Origin: Trebonia sp963785645
GTDB taxonomy: Bacteria > Actinomycetota > Actinomycetes > Streptosporangiales > Streptosporangiaceae
DNA length: 64,000 nt
Assembly (NCBI GenBank): GCA_963785645.1
Contig: CAWAWG010000003.1
Location: 434,001-498,000 of the forward strand
Reading direction: 5' to 3'
A model generated the notes under the pieces. That model made no database searches. It was not told the DNA's origin and saw nothing but the letters and a program-made list of their open reading frames with translations. The position numbers were made by a program, and so were the translations under genes. The stretch's first letter is position 1. Each line of letters opens with the position of its first letter. Shown here piece by piece: positions 45,137 through 55,785 of the stretch.

Positions 45137-45150
45137 TAGAACAGGTTCTT
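45137..45150. promoter_or_regulatory. KstR-like operator TAGAACAGGTTCTT (one mismatch)
   Basis: Thirteen of 14 positions fit; only the final A is T. It lies in the divergent gap between the LLM gene (start 45085) and the SnoaL-like gene (start 45185). Confidence 0.6.
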
Positions 45151-45184
45151 GTTTCATTCAAGCGGATGCGCCAAGCTTGTGCGC

Positions 45185-45716
45185 ATGGACCTTGCCACGC
45201 TGGAAGAGATCCGCCAGGTGAAATACCGCTATCTGCGCTGCGTCGACCAGAAGCTGTGGGACGAAATGGCCGACGTGTTCACGCCCGGACGCGACCGTCG
45301 ACTACGGCACGCAGGTTTACGGTAAGCCGCTGAAGCTCGCCGGCCGGGACGAGATCGTCGCGTTCTTCCGCGCCAACCTGGGACCGGGCATCATCACCGT
45401 GCACGCCGCGGGCCAGCCGGAGATCACCGTGGACGGCGACACGGCCACCGGCAGCTGGCGGTTCGAGGACACCGTGATCGCGACGGAGTACCGCACGGTC
45501 ATCATCGGCGCGGCCTTCTACCAGGACCGCTACGAACGCGGCGCGGACGGCGCGTGGCGGATCGCGCATACCGGGTACGTGCGCACCTACGAGGCGATGC
45601 TGTCGCTCGACGACCTGCCGAGCTTCCGGTTCATCGCCGGCCTGCCAAGGCCGCCGCCGGCGCGGATCCGCAACGAGGGACAGCGGACCGCGAGCCACCG
45701 GCCCAAGCGACGCTGA
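45185..45716 (+). CDS. SnoaL-like/NTF2-fold protein, one frame break
   Basis: From ATG 45185: MDLATLEEIRQVKYRYLRCV and DQKLWDEMADVF, then an extra base near 45288 before ATVDYGT. The rest (AGRDEIVAFFRANLGPGIIT, DGDTATGSWRFEDTVIATEY) completes an alpha+beta cone of about 176 residues. This family includes isomerases, hydratases and dehydratases acting on small hydrophobic substrates and is frequent in steroid gene sets. It starts the plus-strand run to 48867 and shares the KstR-like site with the LLM gene. Confidence 0.75.
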
Positions 45717-45730
45717 CACCGGGACGAGCG

Positions 45731-46910
45731 TTGCTGACGCAACCGTTCGCTGAGGCGCTGGCCGAGGCCGAGGAGATCATCGCGGGCGCCCCGCACGTCA
45801 AGTCGGAGCGCGATCTGGCCGAGGGTCATGACTACCTGGCGGGCAGCGTCCAGGCGTCGCTGCGCCTGGCCTGGGCCTACCAGCGCGACTTCCCGTACTT
45901 CGTCCAGTCCACCGGCCCGTACACGAAGATGGGGCTGGACAACCCGGACACCCTGTACCTGCACGCGTACCTGCGCGACGACGCGGAGTACGTCGTCACC
46001 GGCACCCGCGGCACGACCGCCGACCTGAGCTTCCAGGTGCTCAAGGGCGACTACACTCCCGCCGAGGTGCCCGACAGCCTGACCGCGTTCGACGACCGGG
46101 CGATCGAGATAGCCGCCGACGGCTCTTTCGAGTTCCGGCTCGGCCCGGGCAAGGCCGGACCCGGGTACTTCACCCTCGGCCCGGGATCGGCCATGCTCAT
46201 CGTGCGCGAGGTGTACAGCGACTGGGCCGCCGAACGCCGCGGCACCATCCGCATCTACCGCGCCGGACCAGGCCGGCTGCGCGCCGCCCGCAGGCGACGG
46301 ACACCGCGACCGCGGCGAAGCGCTACGCGGTGGCCGGCAAGCTCCTGCTGTCCCGGCTCAGGACGTTCCTCGCCTTCCCCGAGTGGTTCTACCTGAACGA
46401 GCCGGCCAACACGCTGACCCCGCCGCGCGGCACGCCCGGCGGGCTGGCCACCCAGTTCTCCTCGGCGGGGCACTTCGATCTCGCCGACGACGAGGCGATG
46501 ATCGTGACCGTGCCTGCCGCGGGCAAGGGGACGGCGCCGTACCAGGGCATCCAGCTCGGCAGCATGTGGTACATCTCGCTCGACTACATCAACCACCAGA
46601 CCAGCCTCACCGCCGATCAGGCGCAGGATCGACCCCGACGGCCGGATGCGCTTCGTGATCAGCGAGCGGGACCCCGGGGTCGCGAACTGGCTGGAGCGGA
46701 CCGGGCACAGCCGAGGCTACGTGCAGCTGCGGTGGCAGCGGCTGACCCGCGACCTCGGGCCCGGTGACGGGCCCGAGCGTCTCGGTCGTCCCATTCGGCG
46801 AACTCCCGGAACGGCTGCCGTTCTATGACAGCGCGCGGGTGACGGCAGACGAGTGGCGGGCGCGCATCGCCGCGCGCCAGGCCGCGGTCGCGGAAAGGAT
46901 GATCGGCTGA
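45731..46910 (+). pseudogene. DUF1214-like protein, several frame breaks
   Basis: Start TTG 45731. The first part is open (RDLAEGHDYLAGSVQASLRL, MGLDNPDTLYLHAYLRDDAE) as in DUF1214-containing proteins that often accompany steroid or lipid genes. Frames change near 46262, 46625 and 46775. Later pieces include FPEWFYLNEPANTLTPPRGT and LGSMWYISLDYINHQTSLTA, and it ends AERMIG at 46910. Function of the family is unknown. The stop overlaps the ATG of the next gene (TGATG), so the two are coupled. Confidence 0.6.
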
Positions 46911-47687
46911 TGCTGCTGCGGGACAAGGTGGTCGTGGTGGCCGGCATCGGCCCGGGCCTCGGCCGTTCCATCGCGCTGGCCAGCGCGCGGGAAGGGGCGG
47001 ACGTGGTGCTCGCCGCGCGCACGGCGTCCCGGCTCGACGACGTGGCCAAGGAGGTCACCGCGCTCGGGCGGCGCGGGCTCGCCGTCCCCACCGACCTGAC
47101 GGACGCGGAGGCGGCCGAGCGGCTGGCGGAGGCGGCGCTAGACGCGTTCGGGCGGGTGGACGCGCTGGTGTACAACGCGCTCGCGATGCCGCCGATCAAG
47201 GAACTCGGCGACGTCGGCCTGGACGCGATCAGCGCGAGCTTCGACGCGAACGTGGTCGCCGCGCTCCGGCTGACCCGGCTGTTCGTTCCCGCCCTCGCGG
47301 AGAGCAAGGGCTCCGTGGTCATGATCAACTCGATGGTGGTGCGGTTCTCGCAGCTGACGATGGGCCCGTACAAGCTGGCCAAGGCGGCAATGCTCGCGAT
47401 GGCGCAGAGCCTGGCCACCGAACTGGGCCCGCAGGGGATCCGGGTGAATTCCGTGGCTCCGGGGCACATCTGGGGCGACTCGCTGAAGTGGTACTTCGGC
47501 TACCTCGCCAAGAAGCGCGGCGTGACGGCCGAGCAGGTCTACGCCGAGACCGCGGCCGGCATCGACCTGGGCCGGCTGCCCGAGCCGGACGAGATCGCGG
47601 ACGCGGTGGTGTTCCTTGCCTCGCAGCATGGCACGGGCCATCACCGGCCAGTGCCTGGACGTCAACTGCGGCGAGTACCACCATTGA
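46910..47687 (+). CDS. Short-chain dehydrogenase/reductase, frame broken near its end
   Basis: From ATG 46910. The cofactor motif VVVVAGIGPGLGRSIALASA, the Asn/Ser region (GSVVMINSMVV) and the catalytic YKLAK (MGPYKLAKAAMLAMAQSL) are intact, as is PQGIRVNSVAPGHIWG. Near 47625 one extra base removes the proper end, which should read ARAITGQCLDVNCGEYHH and stop at 47687. Rebuilt length is about 258 residues. It is an NAD(P)-dependent alcohol or steroid dehydrogenase, substrate open. Confidence 0.8.
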
Positions 47688-47712
47688 GGCCGGTGGACCG
47701 GCGCCGGCGCCG

Positions 47713-48867
47713 GTGAACCTCGTCGGGACGGTCGAGGAACTGCACGCGTCCGCGTCGCGGCGGACCGGGCTAACCGACTTCGGCCGCCGACGACTACACC
47801 GACGGGCTGGCGGTGCTGCTCGACTCCTCGCGGCCGTGACGCCGCGTTCACGCCGCTCGGCGCGAAGGCGCAGCGGGCGTTCCTGCGCGGGGCGCTGATC
47901 GCCCGGCTGTGCAGCGAGGCCGCCTGGCGGGCGCACCCGGAGTACGCCCAGGTCGCCGATCGACCGGCCGGTGTTCATCACCGGGCTGCCCAGGACCGGC
48001 ACCACGGCACTGCACCGGCTGCTCACCGCGGACCCGGACAACCAGGGCCTGGAGGTGTGGCTCGCGCAGGTGCCGCAGCCGCGCCCGCCGCGGCCCACCT
48101 GGGCCGGACGACCCGGTCTTCCAGTACATCCAGGCGGGCTTCGCCCAGCACCACGAGGAACACCCCGAGTTCATGGGGGTGCACTACATGGCGGCCGATC
48201 AGGTCGAGGAGTGCTGGCAGCTGCTGCAGCAGTCGATGCGCTCGGTATCGTTCGAGACCCTCGCTTACGTGCCCGCCTACTCGGCGTGGCTCCGCAAGCA
48301 GGACTGGACCGGCGCGTACCGGCGGCACCGGCGCAACCTGCAGATGATCGGCCTGCACGACGCCGGCCGGCGGTGGGTGCTCAAGAACCCGAGCCATCTG
48401 TTCGCGCTCGACGCGCTGCTCGCGGTCTACCCGGACGCACTCGTCATCCAGACCCACCGCTCGCCGCGCACGGCGATCGCGTCCGCGTGCAGCCTGGCCG
48501 CGCACGCCTCCGCTGGCTGGTCTCCGGTCTTCACCGGGGCGGTGATCGGCCGCACGCAACTCGACCTGTGGGCCCGCGGCCTGTCGCTGTTCACCGCGGA
48601 GCGCGCCACGCACGATCCGGCGCGGTTCTATGACGTGCGCTACGACGACCTGGTGGCGGACCCGTTGGGTACCGTGGAGGCGATCTACGCGCACTTCGGG
48701 CTGCCGCTGACCGGCGCGGCGGCCGACGCCATCCGGTCGCTGGCCGCCGGGTCGGCGTCGCGCGCCGGAGCGCGAGCGCGCACCGGTACGCGCTCGGCGA
48801 GTTCGGCCTGACCGGCGAGGAAGTGGACGAGCGGTTCGCCGCCGGCGCCAACGGCGGGCAGGACTAA
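47713..48867 (+). pseudogene. Sulfotransferase-family protein, about five frame breaks
   Basis: The start is GTG 47713 (VNLVGTVEELHASASRRTGL). The PAPS-binding loop PVFITGLPRTGTTALHRLLT is present, then EECWQLLQQSMRSVSFETLA, RRWVLKNPSHLFALDALLAV and QTHRSPRTAIASACSLAAHA. Frames change near 47785, 47840, 47955, 48105 and 48765. The rebuilt protein of about 384 residues belongs to the Sulfotransfer_3 type found in many actinobacterial lipid and steroid loci. As written it is not translatable; the regularity of one-base shifts suggests sequence error as much as decay. Confidence 0.65.
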
Positions 48868-48880
48868 GACTGCCCGCTGG

Positions 48881-49273
48881 TCAGCCGATGAGCTCGTCGG
48901 AGGCGTACTGGTCGGTGGAGGAGTTCCAGAATTCCACCACCTTGCCGTCGCGCATATGGAAGACGTGCGCGTCGTTGACCGTGATGCTCCGGCCGCCCCG
49001 GCTGGCCGTAGAGATCACCAGGGCGACCGCGTGCTCGTCGTCGGCGAACACCGCGTGCAGGTCAAGGCCGAACGAGCCCTCGGTGACCTCCATGAGCCGA
49101 CCGAAGAACCCGTAGACGGCCTCCCGCCCGCGGTAGTCGCCGGATAGCTGGTTCCGCCCGGATTCATGCCAGAGCAGGTCCTCGGCAAACAGGTCGTTGA
49201 GCAGGGCGAAGTCGCCCTTGGCGAAGGCGGCGTACCCGTCTCTGATGCGATCGACATTAGGATGCTCGGCCAT
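48881..49273 (-). CDS. SnoaL-like/NTF2-fold protein
   Basis: 130 residues from ATG 49273, with GGAGGGGA nine bases upstream. It reads VDRIRDGYAAFAKGDFALLN, DLFAEDLLWHESGRNQLSGD and VNDAHVFHMRDGKVVEFWNS, an intact small cone-fold protein of the SnoaL_2/ketosteroid-isomerase-like group. It faces the sulfotransferase gene with only 13 bp between the stops. The function may be an isomerase, hydrolase or simple ligand binder. No operator-like sequence was found upstream; 49274-49565 otherwise holds only promoter DNA for both sides. Confidence 0.8.
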   Translation of the reverse strand: MAEHPNVDRIRDGYAAFAKGDFALLNDLFAEDLLWHESGRNQLSGDYRGREAVYGFFGRLMEVTEGSFGLDLHAVFADDEHAVALVISTASRGGRSITVNDAHVFHMRDGKVVEFWNSSTDQYASDELIG

Positions 49274-49565
49274 AATCGTCCCCTCCCGATTACGAGCGGG
49301 CGAAGGCCGGCCCAAGATCGCCGGTGAACCCTGACACCGAACCCCGACACCATGGCGTTCCCCCGCCCATGACGTACCAGCAATTCTCGGCCGGACCTGA
49401 TCAGCCGTCAAGGCAGCTCAGGCACCTAACGCACCTCGGCGCACCCAACGTTCAGCCTGCCGTGGCCGTCCCGTCGGGCGTTAGAAGCCGTTTTGCTGTG
49501 ATGTTGACTTATGTTTTCTCCCGTCGTATTACCTACTCATCGGTAACTATCCGCAGGGAGACAAA

Positions 49566-50634
49566 ATGGCCAAGCCGTCCGGACTGCGCAGATGGTTCGT
49601 CGTCGCCGGCGCCCTGGTTCTGGTGGGGACCGCCGGGTTCATGAGCGGCACCGCCCGGGCCGACGACATCGGCTCCGCGTCGCTGGCCGCCGTCACCGGC
49701 GTCGGCATCCACAACACCTACGCCGACACGACCGACTACCCGTACCTCGCCGACGCCCTGGACAGCGGCGCGTCGCTGATCGAGCTTGACACCTGGGCCG
49801 ACATCGTGACCGGGGAGTGGAAGGTGAGCCACAGCAACCCGCTCGGCAACGACAACAACTGCGTCGACGCCACCAGCAGCTCGGATCTCTACACCGGGGG
49901 GGCCAACAAGGACCTGGACAGCTGCCTCGACGACATCAGGATCTGGATGCAGGCGCACCCGACGCACGGGCCGATCATGGTCAAGATCGAGATGAAGGAC
50001 GGGTTCCTGGGCGGCCTGGACCCGACGGAGTTCGACCCGTACATCAAGGCACATCTCGGCAGCACCCTCTACACCCCGGCCGACCTGCTGACCAAGCCCG
50101 ACGGGAGCCTCTACCCGAACCTCGACGCGGCGGCGCAGGCCGACAACTGGCCGACCTACGGCTCCCTGGACGGCAAGGTCATCGTGGAGATCATCCCCGG
50201 GACCGTCGAGCAGGCCGATAGAACCGTCGAGCACCTGGGTCGATGTCGTTTACGCCCAGCACCTGCTTGACCTGTACAACAGCGGGGACGTCGCGGACGC
50301 GGCGGTCTTCCCCTCCGTGCTCGGCGCGCAGTCCGGCGATCCGCGCGACCGCTACAGCGACACCGCGCTGCGCCCGTGGTTCGTCGTGTTCGACGGCGAC
50401 GCGGGGACCTGGGTGAATGACGGTGATACCCAGTGGTACAACACGAACCACTACCTGACGGTCGTCACCGATGCCGAGGACGTGAGTCCCGCGCTCAGCG
50501 ATACCGCCCCCTCCCTGGCCGACGCCCAGGCGCGGGTGGCGGAACTGGCCGCGGACGGTGCCTCGTACGTCTCCACCGACTGGAACACGGCTCCCGCCAA
50601 CGCCGTGCTGAGTGAGGTCCTCTCGCGTGGCTAG
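49566..50634 (+). CDS. Secreted Ca2+-dependent PI-PLC-like phosphodiesterase, one frame break
   Basis: From ATG 49566 (AGGGAG upstream). A signal peptide (FVVAGALVLVGTAGFMSGTA-RA) precedes the barrel. GVGIHNTYADTTDYPYLADA has the first catalytic His, ASLIELDTWADIV the metal-binding acids and WKVSHSNPLGN the second His. Near 50225 the frame shifts, and DVVYAQHLLDLYNSG through LADGASYVSTDWNTAPANAV completes about 350 residues. The family cleaves phosphoinositides or related glycerophosphodiesters outside the cell. Its stop overlaps the start of the GH92 gene. Confidence 0.78.
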
Positions 50635-53297
50635 CCGGAGACCTGGTCCCCGGCGCGCTGCTCGCTCCTCGCGGCGACCGCGCTCTTCGCCCTGTCGCCT
50701 GGCGGCACCGCGGCCAGCGCGGCGACCCTGGTCACCGATCCGCCGCGCTGGTTGACCCGTCCGTCGGCACCGGTCCAACAGCGACTTCAGCGCGGGGAAC
50801 ACGTTCCCCGGGGCCGACCTGCCGCACGGCATGATCCAGTGGAGCCCCGACACGAGCTCACGTCCCTCCGGCGGCGGCTACGACTACGCCGACTCCGACA
50901 TCACCGGCTTCAGCCTGACGCATGTCGCCGGCACCGGCTGCGCCGCCGCCGGGGACATGCCGATCCTGCCGGTGACCGGCGCGCTCGGCAGTGACCCCGG
51001 CTCCGACACCGAGTCGTTCTCGCACAGCGGCGAGACCGCCGCGCCCGGCTACTATGCGGTCTCGCTGGGCAACGGCACCAGCGTCGCGCTGACCACCACC
51101 ATCCGCGCCGGGATCGGCGAGTTCACCTTCCCGGCCACCACCTCGGCGTCCCTGCTGTTCAAGCTGGACGACCCGGCGACGCCGTACGCCGCCTCAACGC
51201 TGAGCGTGGTGGGCGCGACGAGCTCACCGGCTCGATCACCAGCACTGGCTTCTGCGAGGCGACCAACGCCTTCACCCTGTACTTCGCCGTCGAATTCGAC
51301 CAGCCGTTCACCGCGCGGCCCCTACGACGCCACGTCGGACGGGCCGGGCGGCGGGTACGCCACGTTCGATACCACGCTGACCAGACGGTCACCGCCCGCG
51401 TCGGAATCTCCTACACCTCCATTGCCGAGGCCCAGGCGAACCTCGCCGCCGAGGTCGGCGGGCAGACCTTTGCCCAGGTCGAGGCGGCCGCACAGGCGGA
51501 CTGGACCGCCGCCCTCGACAAGATCAGCATCGGCGGGGGCAGCACCGCGGAGCAGACCGGGTTCTACACCGCGCTGTACCACGCCGAACTGTTCCCCAGC
51601 GTGATCAGCGACGCGGACGGCACCTACCGCGGCTTCGACGGCGCCGTGCACAGCGTTGACGCGGGCACAAGGCCGAGTACGCCGAACTTCTCCAACTGGG
51701 ACATCTACCGTTCTCAGGCGCAGCTCACGGCGCTGATCGACCCCGGCGGCCGCTCCGACATGGCGCAGTCCATCATCGACGACTATGGCAGGGCGGCACC
51801 ATCACGAAGTGGGGCATGGACAACGGGGAGACCTACATCATGGTCGGTGATCTCGGGGATGGCGGTGCTCGCCGATTACTACGCGTTCGGCGCTACCGGC
51901 TTCGACACCGCGACCGCGCTGTCCGCGATGACCACCGAGCAGACCACCGACACGAACGTAACCCCCGGCGTAACGTATCTCGACAGCTTCGGCTACCTGC
52001 CGACGGACAGCATCTACGGGTGCTGCCACGAGTACGCCACCACGTCCACCCAGCTCGAGTACGACATCGACGACTTCGCGCTGTCCGTGTTCGCCGGGGC
52101 GCTCGGTAACAGCTCGGTCGCGTCGAAGTTCCGAACCGGGCGCAGGACTGGGAAAACATCTTCAACACCTCCAGCGGCTACATCCAGCCCCGGCACTCCA
52201 ACGGCCGCTGGATGGACGGCTTCGACGCGGACCTGATCACGGCACCAGTCGAACGACTTCGCGGAAGGCGACGCGCTGACCTACACCCCGGACATCCCGT
52301 TCAACATCGCCGAGCTCGCCGCCCTCGAAGGCGGAGACTCCGCCATGGTCAGCTACCTGAACAACGGTGCTCGGCGGGTATCAGGGGCTCGGTAGCGTGA
52401 TCGGCACCCAGGCCAACCTCGGCAACGAGCCGAGCCTGGAAATCCCCTGGGAGTACGACTGGGTCGGCGAACCGTACCAGACCCAGCACATGTCCGCGCG
52501 ATCGAGGACCAGCTGTGGTCGGACACCCCGGGCGGCATCCCCGGGAACGACGATCTCGGCGAGATGAGCGCGTGGTACGTCTGGTCCGCGCTCGGCCTGT
52601 ACCCGGAGACCCCGGGCACGGCGGACCTGGCGATCGGCAGCCCGCTGTTCCCGGAAGCCGTTATCTCCGGAAGCAAAACCACTACCATCGACGCACCGGC
52701 CGCGGCCGACGGCTCGCCCTATGTACAGGGCCTGACCGTCAACGGCGCCGCGTCGTCGCTCGCCTACCTTCCGGCCGCCGACACGCTGGCCGGGTCGACG
52801 CTGGTATTCACCCTCGGCAGCTCCGCTGACACCGCATGGGCAGCCGCCGCGGCCGACGCTCCGCCGTCCTACAACGGCACGCCGGGGACCGGCGTCACCC
52901 AGCCGGTCGGCCCGCTCGTCGAGACGGCGACAGGGAAATGCGTGGACGACCGCGGCGCCGGGAACGTCGAACGGCACCAAGATCCAGATCTACACCTGCA
53001 ACGGCACCGATGCGCAGTCCTGGACCGTGGTCCCGGACAACACGTTGCAGGTCCTCACCGACTGCATGGACGTCGTGGACGGCGGCACGGCCAGCGGACG
53101 CTCGTGCAACTGCATACCTGCAACGGCACCGGCGCCCAGCAGTGGGACCAGGACTCCTCGGGCGAGCTGGTTAACCCGGAGTCGGGCCTGTGCCTGACCG
53201 ATCCGAGCGACGGGGAGCGACCAACAGCACGCAATTGGAGATCGCCACCTGCGCCGAAACCCCAGGCCAGCTATGGACCCTGCCGTCCGGCAGTTAG
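50627..53297 (+). pseudogene. Secreted GH92 alpha-mannosidase with ricin-B lectin domain, many frame breaks
   Basis: The probable start is GTG 50627 after GAGGTCC. A signal-like stretch precedes SDFSAGNTFPGADLPHGMIQ and DITGFSLTHVAGTGCAAAGD, both GH92 hallmarks. EMSAWYVWSALGLYPETPGT holds the catalytic glutamate region. The C-terminus is a ricin-B lectin with QxW-type units (TDCMDVVDGG, CNGTGAQQWDQDSSGELVNP). At least eight frame changes are needed over 2.7 kb, the most damaged gene in the window. Family members trim alpha-mannose from N-glycans or fungal mannan. Confidence 0.7.
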
Positions 53298-53368
53298 CAC
53301 CGAGTCCGGACCGCAGCCGAGCTTCGGCAACGGACAGGTACGAGCTGACCGCTGCGGAACGCGTTCGG

Positions 53369-54447
53369 CTACTTCTCCTCGTCGCCGTCCGCGAAGATCT
53401 CGGCGCAGGTCTCGCCCGCGTAGGCACGGTTGAGCCAGTACCGCGCGGTCGTCATGCTGGTGCACGCGTTCATCGTCTCCAGCGCGCCGAGCGACGGGGC
53501 GTCTCCCTTGGCCGAGAAGTAACTCTGAAGGGAATGAACTACTTCCCGTGCCTGTGACACCGCTGCCTCTTGGGCTACCCGGGTCCGCTCCTCCGCTGCC
53601 ACCTCCATAGCCGCCCGCACCCGTGCCTCGACTTCCGCCTCGACCTTCGCCTCGATCTTTGCCTTTTCCGCCTCGACCTTCGCTTCGACCTTCGCCCTTT
53701 CCGCCTCGACTTCCGCCTTGACTTCCGCCGTGACTTCCGCCCTAATGCGTTCGCTGGTTCGTGCGGCCCAGCGCTGGAAGGACGGCAGACTCTGCAAGCG
53801 CTGCATCGCCAGATCGGACAACTTAGCCTCCAGTTCTCCCTCGTCAGGGCACTCTTCAAGAATAGCCGTCAGGAAAAGATCGGCCACGGTGTCGTCATGC
53901 TCCCGCATCTCAAGCAGTACCAGGACCGTCTGGTCGGTGATGCCCCTGCTGAGGTCGGTCACCGCTGCGGCGAGCGCCCTCTCTTCAAACGGCCGCTCCG
54001 CAGCCGCCAGCGGCGCCAGGTCCCGGCCGGTCAGGTACGAGGCGGAGAAGGCCAGCCGCGTCCCGGCCTCCTTCTCCGCTCGCAGGAAGCTCTCGGTGAC
54101 CGCCGCCCGGGGCGATAGCACGAACACGTGACCACCGCACTCGGCGTTACGGACCTCGCTCCGTGATAGGCACGCAGCGTGGCCAGCTTGGACCAGCTGT
54201 AGTCCCGCTGCATCTCGACCTGGAAGAAATGGCACTTCTCCTCGTCCCGCAGCAGGTGCACGGTCGCGTCGGACATCACCTGCCCCCGTTTCCCCTCCCT
54301 GCGTACCTGATGAGTATTCGGCCCGGCCGCCACCCGCTCGTATGCGGGGCACGGCTCCCCCGCCACCTCTGCCAGCCGCACCGCCAGCCGGGGGTACTTG
54401 TTAACAAGCACCCCCACCAGCTCGTGCTGCGCCTTCGCGTTCGCCAT
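53369..54447 (-). CDS. Rpn/PD-(D/E)XK-type nuclease-like protein with long charged coiled coil, one frame break
   Basis: From ATG 54447 (MANAKAQHELVGVLVNKYPR). The nuclease core shows MSDATVHLLRDEEKCHFFQV and EMQRDYSWSKLATLRAYHG, with Asp and Glu-x-Gln as in PD-(D/E)XK folds of the Rpn/transposase-like group. A one-base shift near 54155 is needed to continue into VRNAECGGHVFVLSPRAAVT and ITDQTVLVLLEMREHDDTVA. Residues about 230-290 are an EVEAERAKVEAKVEAEKAK coiled coil, expanded by repeated codons. Actinomycetes carry many copies of this family; role uncertain (DNA-mobility or conflict nuclease). Confidence 0.65.
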
Positions 54448-54684
54448 GCAGGTAAGTTATCGTAACTACTCGTGCATAGTCGACCATACGCTAAAAATCA
54501 TGACATCGACCTTAGACCGGGCGAGCTGGCATGCGAGCTTGGAGCAGTTCGGGCTGCGTAATTCTCAGAACAAGACGTAATACCACGCGTATCTCCCAAA
54601 CCCCTAAGATTCCTTCGGCACAGGTTCTTATCGTCGCTGCCATGCAGTGAATCCCTATTTCTTGGTTTGACGGGAGATCTCATC

Positions 54685-55725
54685 ATGAGTTTCAGGTCGC
54701 GTGTCCTTCCTGCCGCCCGCCGCGGCCGGGTCGCCCTCGGCGCGTTCGCCGGCTGCTGCGCAGTGTGCGGCCTGGCGGTAGCGGTGCCCGCCGACGCCGC
54801 CGCGACCGGCCCGGCGCCGACCGTGGACTGCGTGGCAACATCCGCGGCGAACGGCGTGGACACCGCCTACTTCGGGTACGTGAACACCGGGAGCGCTATC
54901 ACCCTCGACATCGGCGACAGCAACGAGGTGGTCCCCGGCGACCAGTACCAGGGGCAGCCCACTGATCTCGTCTCCGGCGCTTACCCCAGTGTCTTCTACG
55001 TCACGTTCGACCCGGTGATCACGCCGTCCGTGTCCTGGATCCTTAACGGCCAGGCAGCTACCGCGTCGTCGGCATCACCGCAGTGCGACCCCGGCACCAC
55101 CACCCCCGCCAGCGGCGTGACCGACACCGCCGCCGCGCTCAACGGTGTGGTGAATCCGAACGGCACTGACGTCACCTACGAGTTCGAGTACGGCACCACG
55201 CCCGCCTACGGCAGTTCGACGGCAACGGCGGACGCGGGCGCCGGCGACGCCGCCACGGTCGTCCAGGCCGCGCTCACCGGGCTGGCCCCCGCGACCACCT
55301 ACTACTACCGGCTGGACACCACGACCAGCTACCCCGGCGGCACCGGCCAGGTAACCGTCGACGGGGCCCAGCAGCAGTTCAGTACCGAGGCCACCCCCGT
55401 CCCGGCGCCCACCGTGACGGTCACCGTCACCGCGACTCCCACCCCGGCACCGGGCTTCACGCTGAACACCAGGGCGCTGCCGGCCGGCGTCATCGGCGCA
55501 CCCTACTCCGCGACGTTGTCCGTGTCCGGCGGCACCCGGCCCTACACCTGGCAGGTGACGGCCGGCTCGCTCCCGTCCGGGCTGGCGCTCAACCGGGAAA
55601 CCGGGGTGCTGAGCGGCAGGCCGAAGGGACCGGGCACCTGCCACGTGACGATCACCGTGACGGACTCCTCCGCCCCGGCCAAGGAGAGCCTCAGCGAGCA
55701 GTACGCCGTCACGATCGCCCGCTAG
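54685..55725 (+). CDS. Secreted beta-sandwich protein (Fn3-like plus Ig-like repeat)
   Basis: 346 residues from ATG 54685, with GGGAG nine bases upstream. A signal peptide (RVALGAFAGCCAVCGLAVAV-PADA) is followed by a novel N-terminal region. An Fn3-like module has ALNGVVNPNGTDVTYEFEYG and TGLAPATTYYYRLDT. A Thr/Pro-rich linker and a putative-Ig (He_PIG-type) module follow: GAPYSATLSVSGGTRPYTWQ and SGLALNRETGVLSGRPKGPG. No catalytic site is visible, so a cell-surface or matrix-binding role is likely. It stands alone. Confidence 0.8.
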   Translation: MSFRSRVLPAARRGRVALGAFAGCCAVCGLAVAVPADAAATGPAPTVDCVATSAANGVDTAYFGYVNTGSAITLDIGDSNEVVPGDQYQGQPTDLVSGAYPSVFYVTFDPVITPSVSWILNGQAATASSASPQCDPGTTTPASGVTDTAAALNGVVNPNGTDVTYEFEYGTTPAYGSSTATADAGAGDAATVVQAALTGLAPATTYYYRLDTTTSYPGGTGQVTVDGAQQQFSTEATPVPAPTVTVTVTATPTPAPGFTLNTRALPAGVIGAPYSATLSVSGGTRPYTWQVTAGSLPSGLALNRETGVLSGRPKGPGTCHVTITVTDSSAPAKESLSEQYAVTIAR

Positions 55726-55785
55726 CGCGCGTCCGCCGCGCCGGGGACCGGCGTGAATCCCCGGCGCCGCGGCCGGCCGCGCTGA

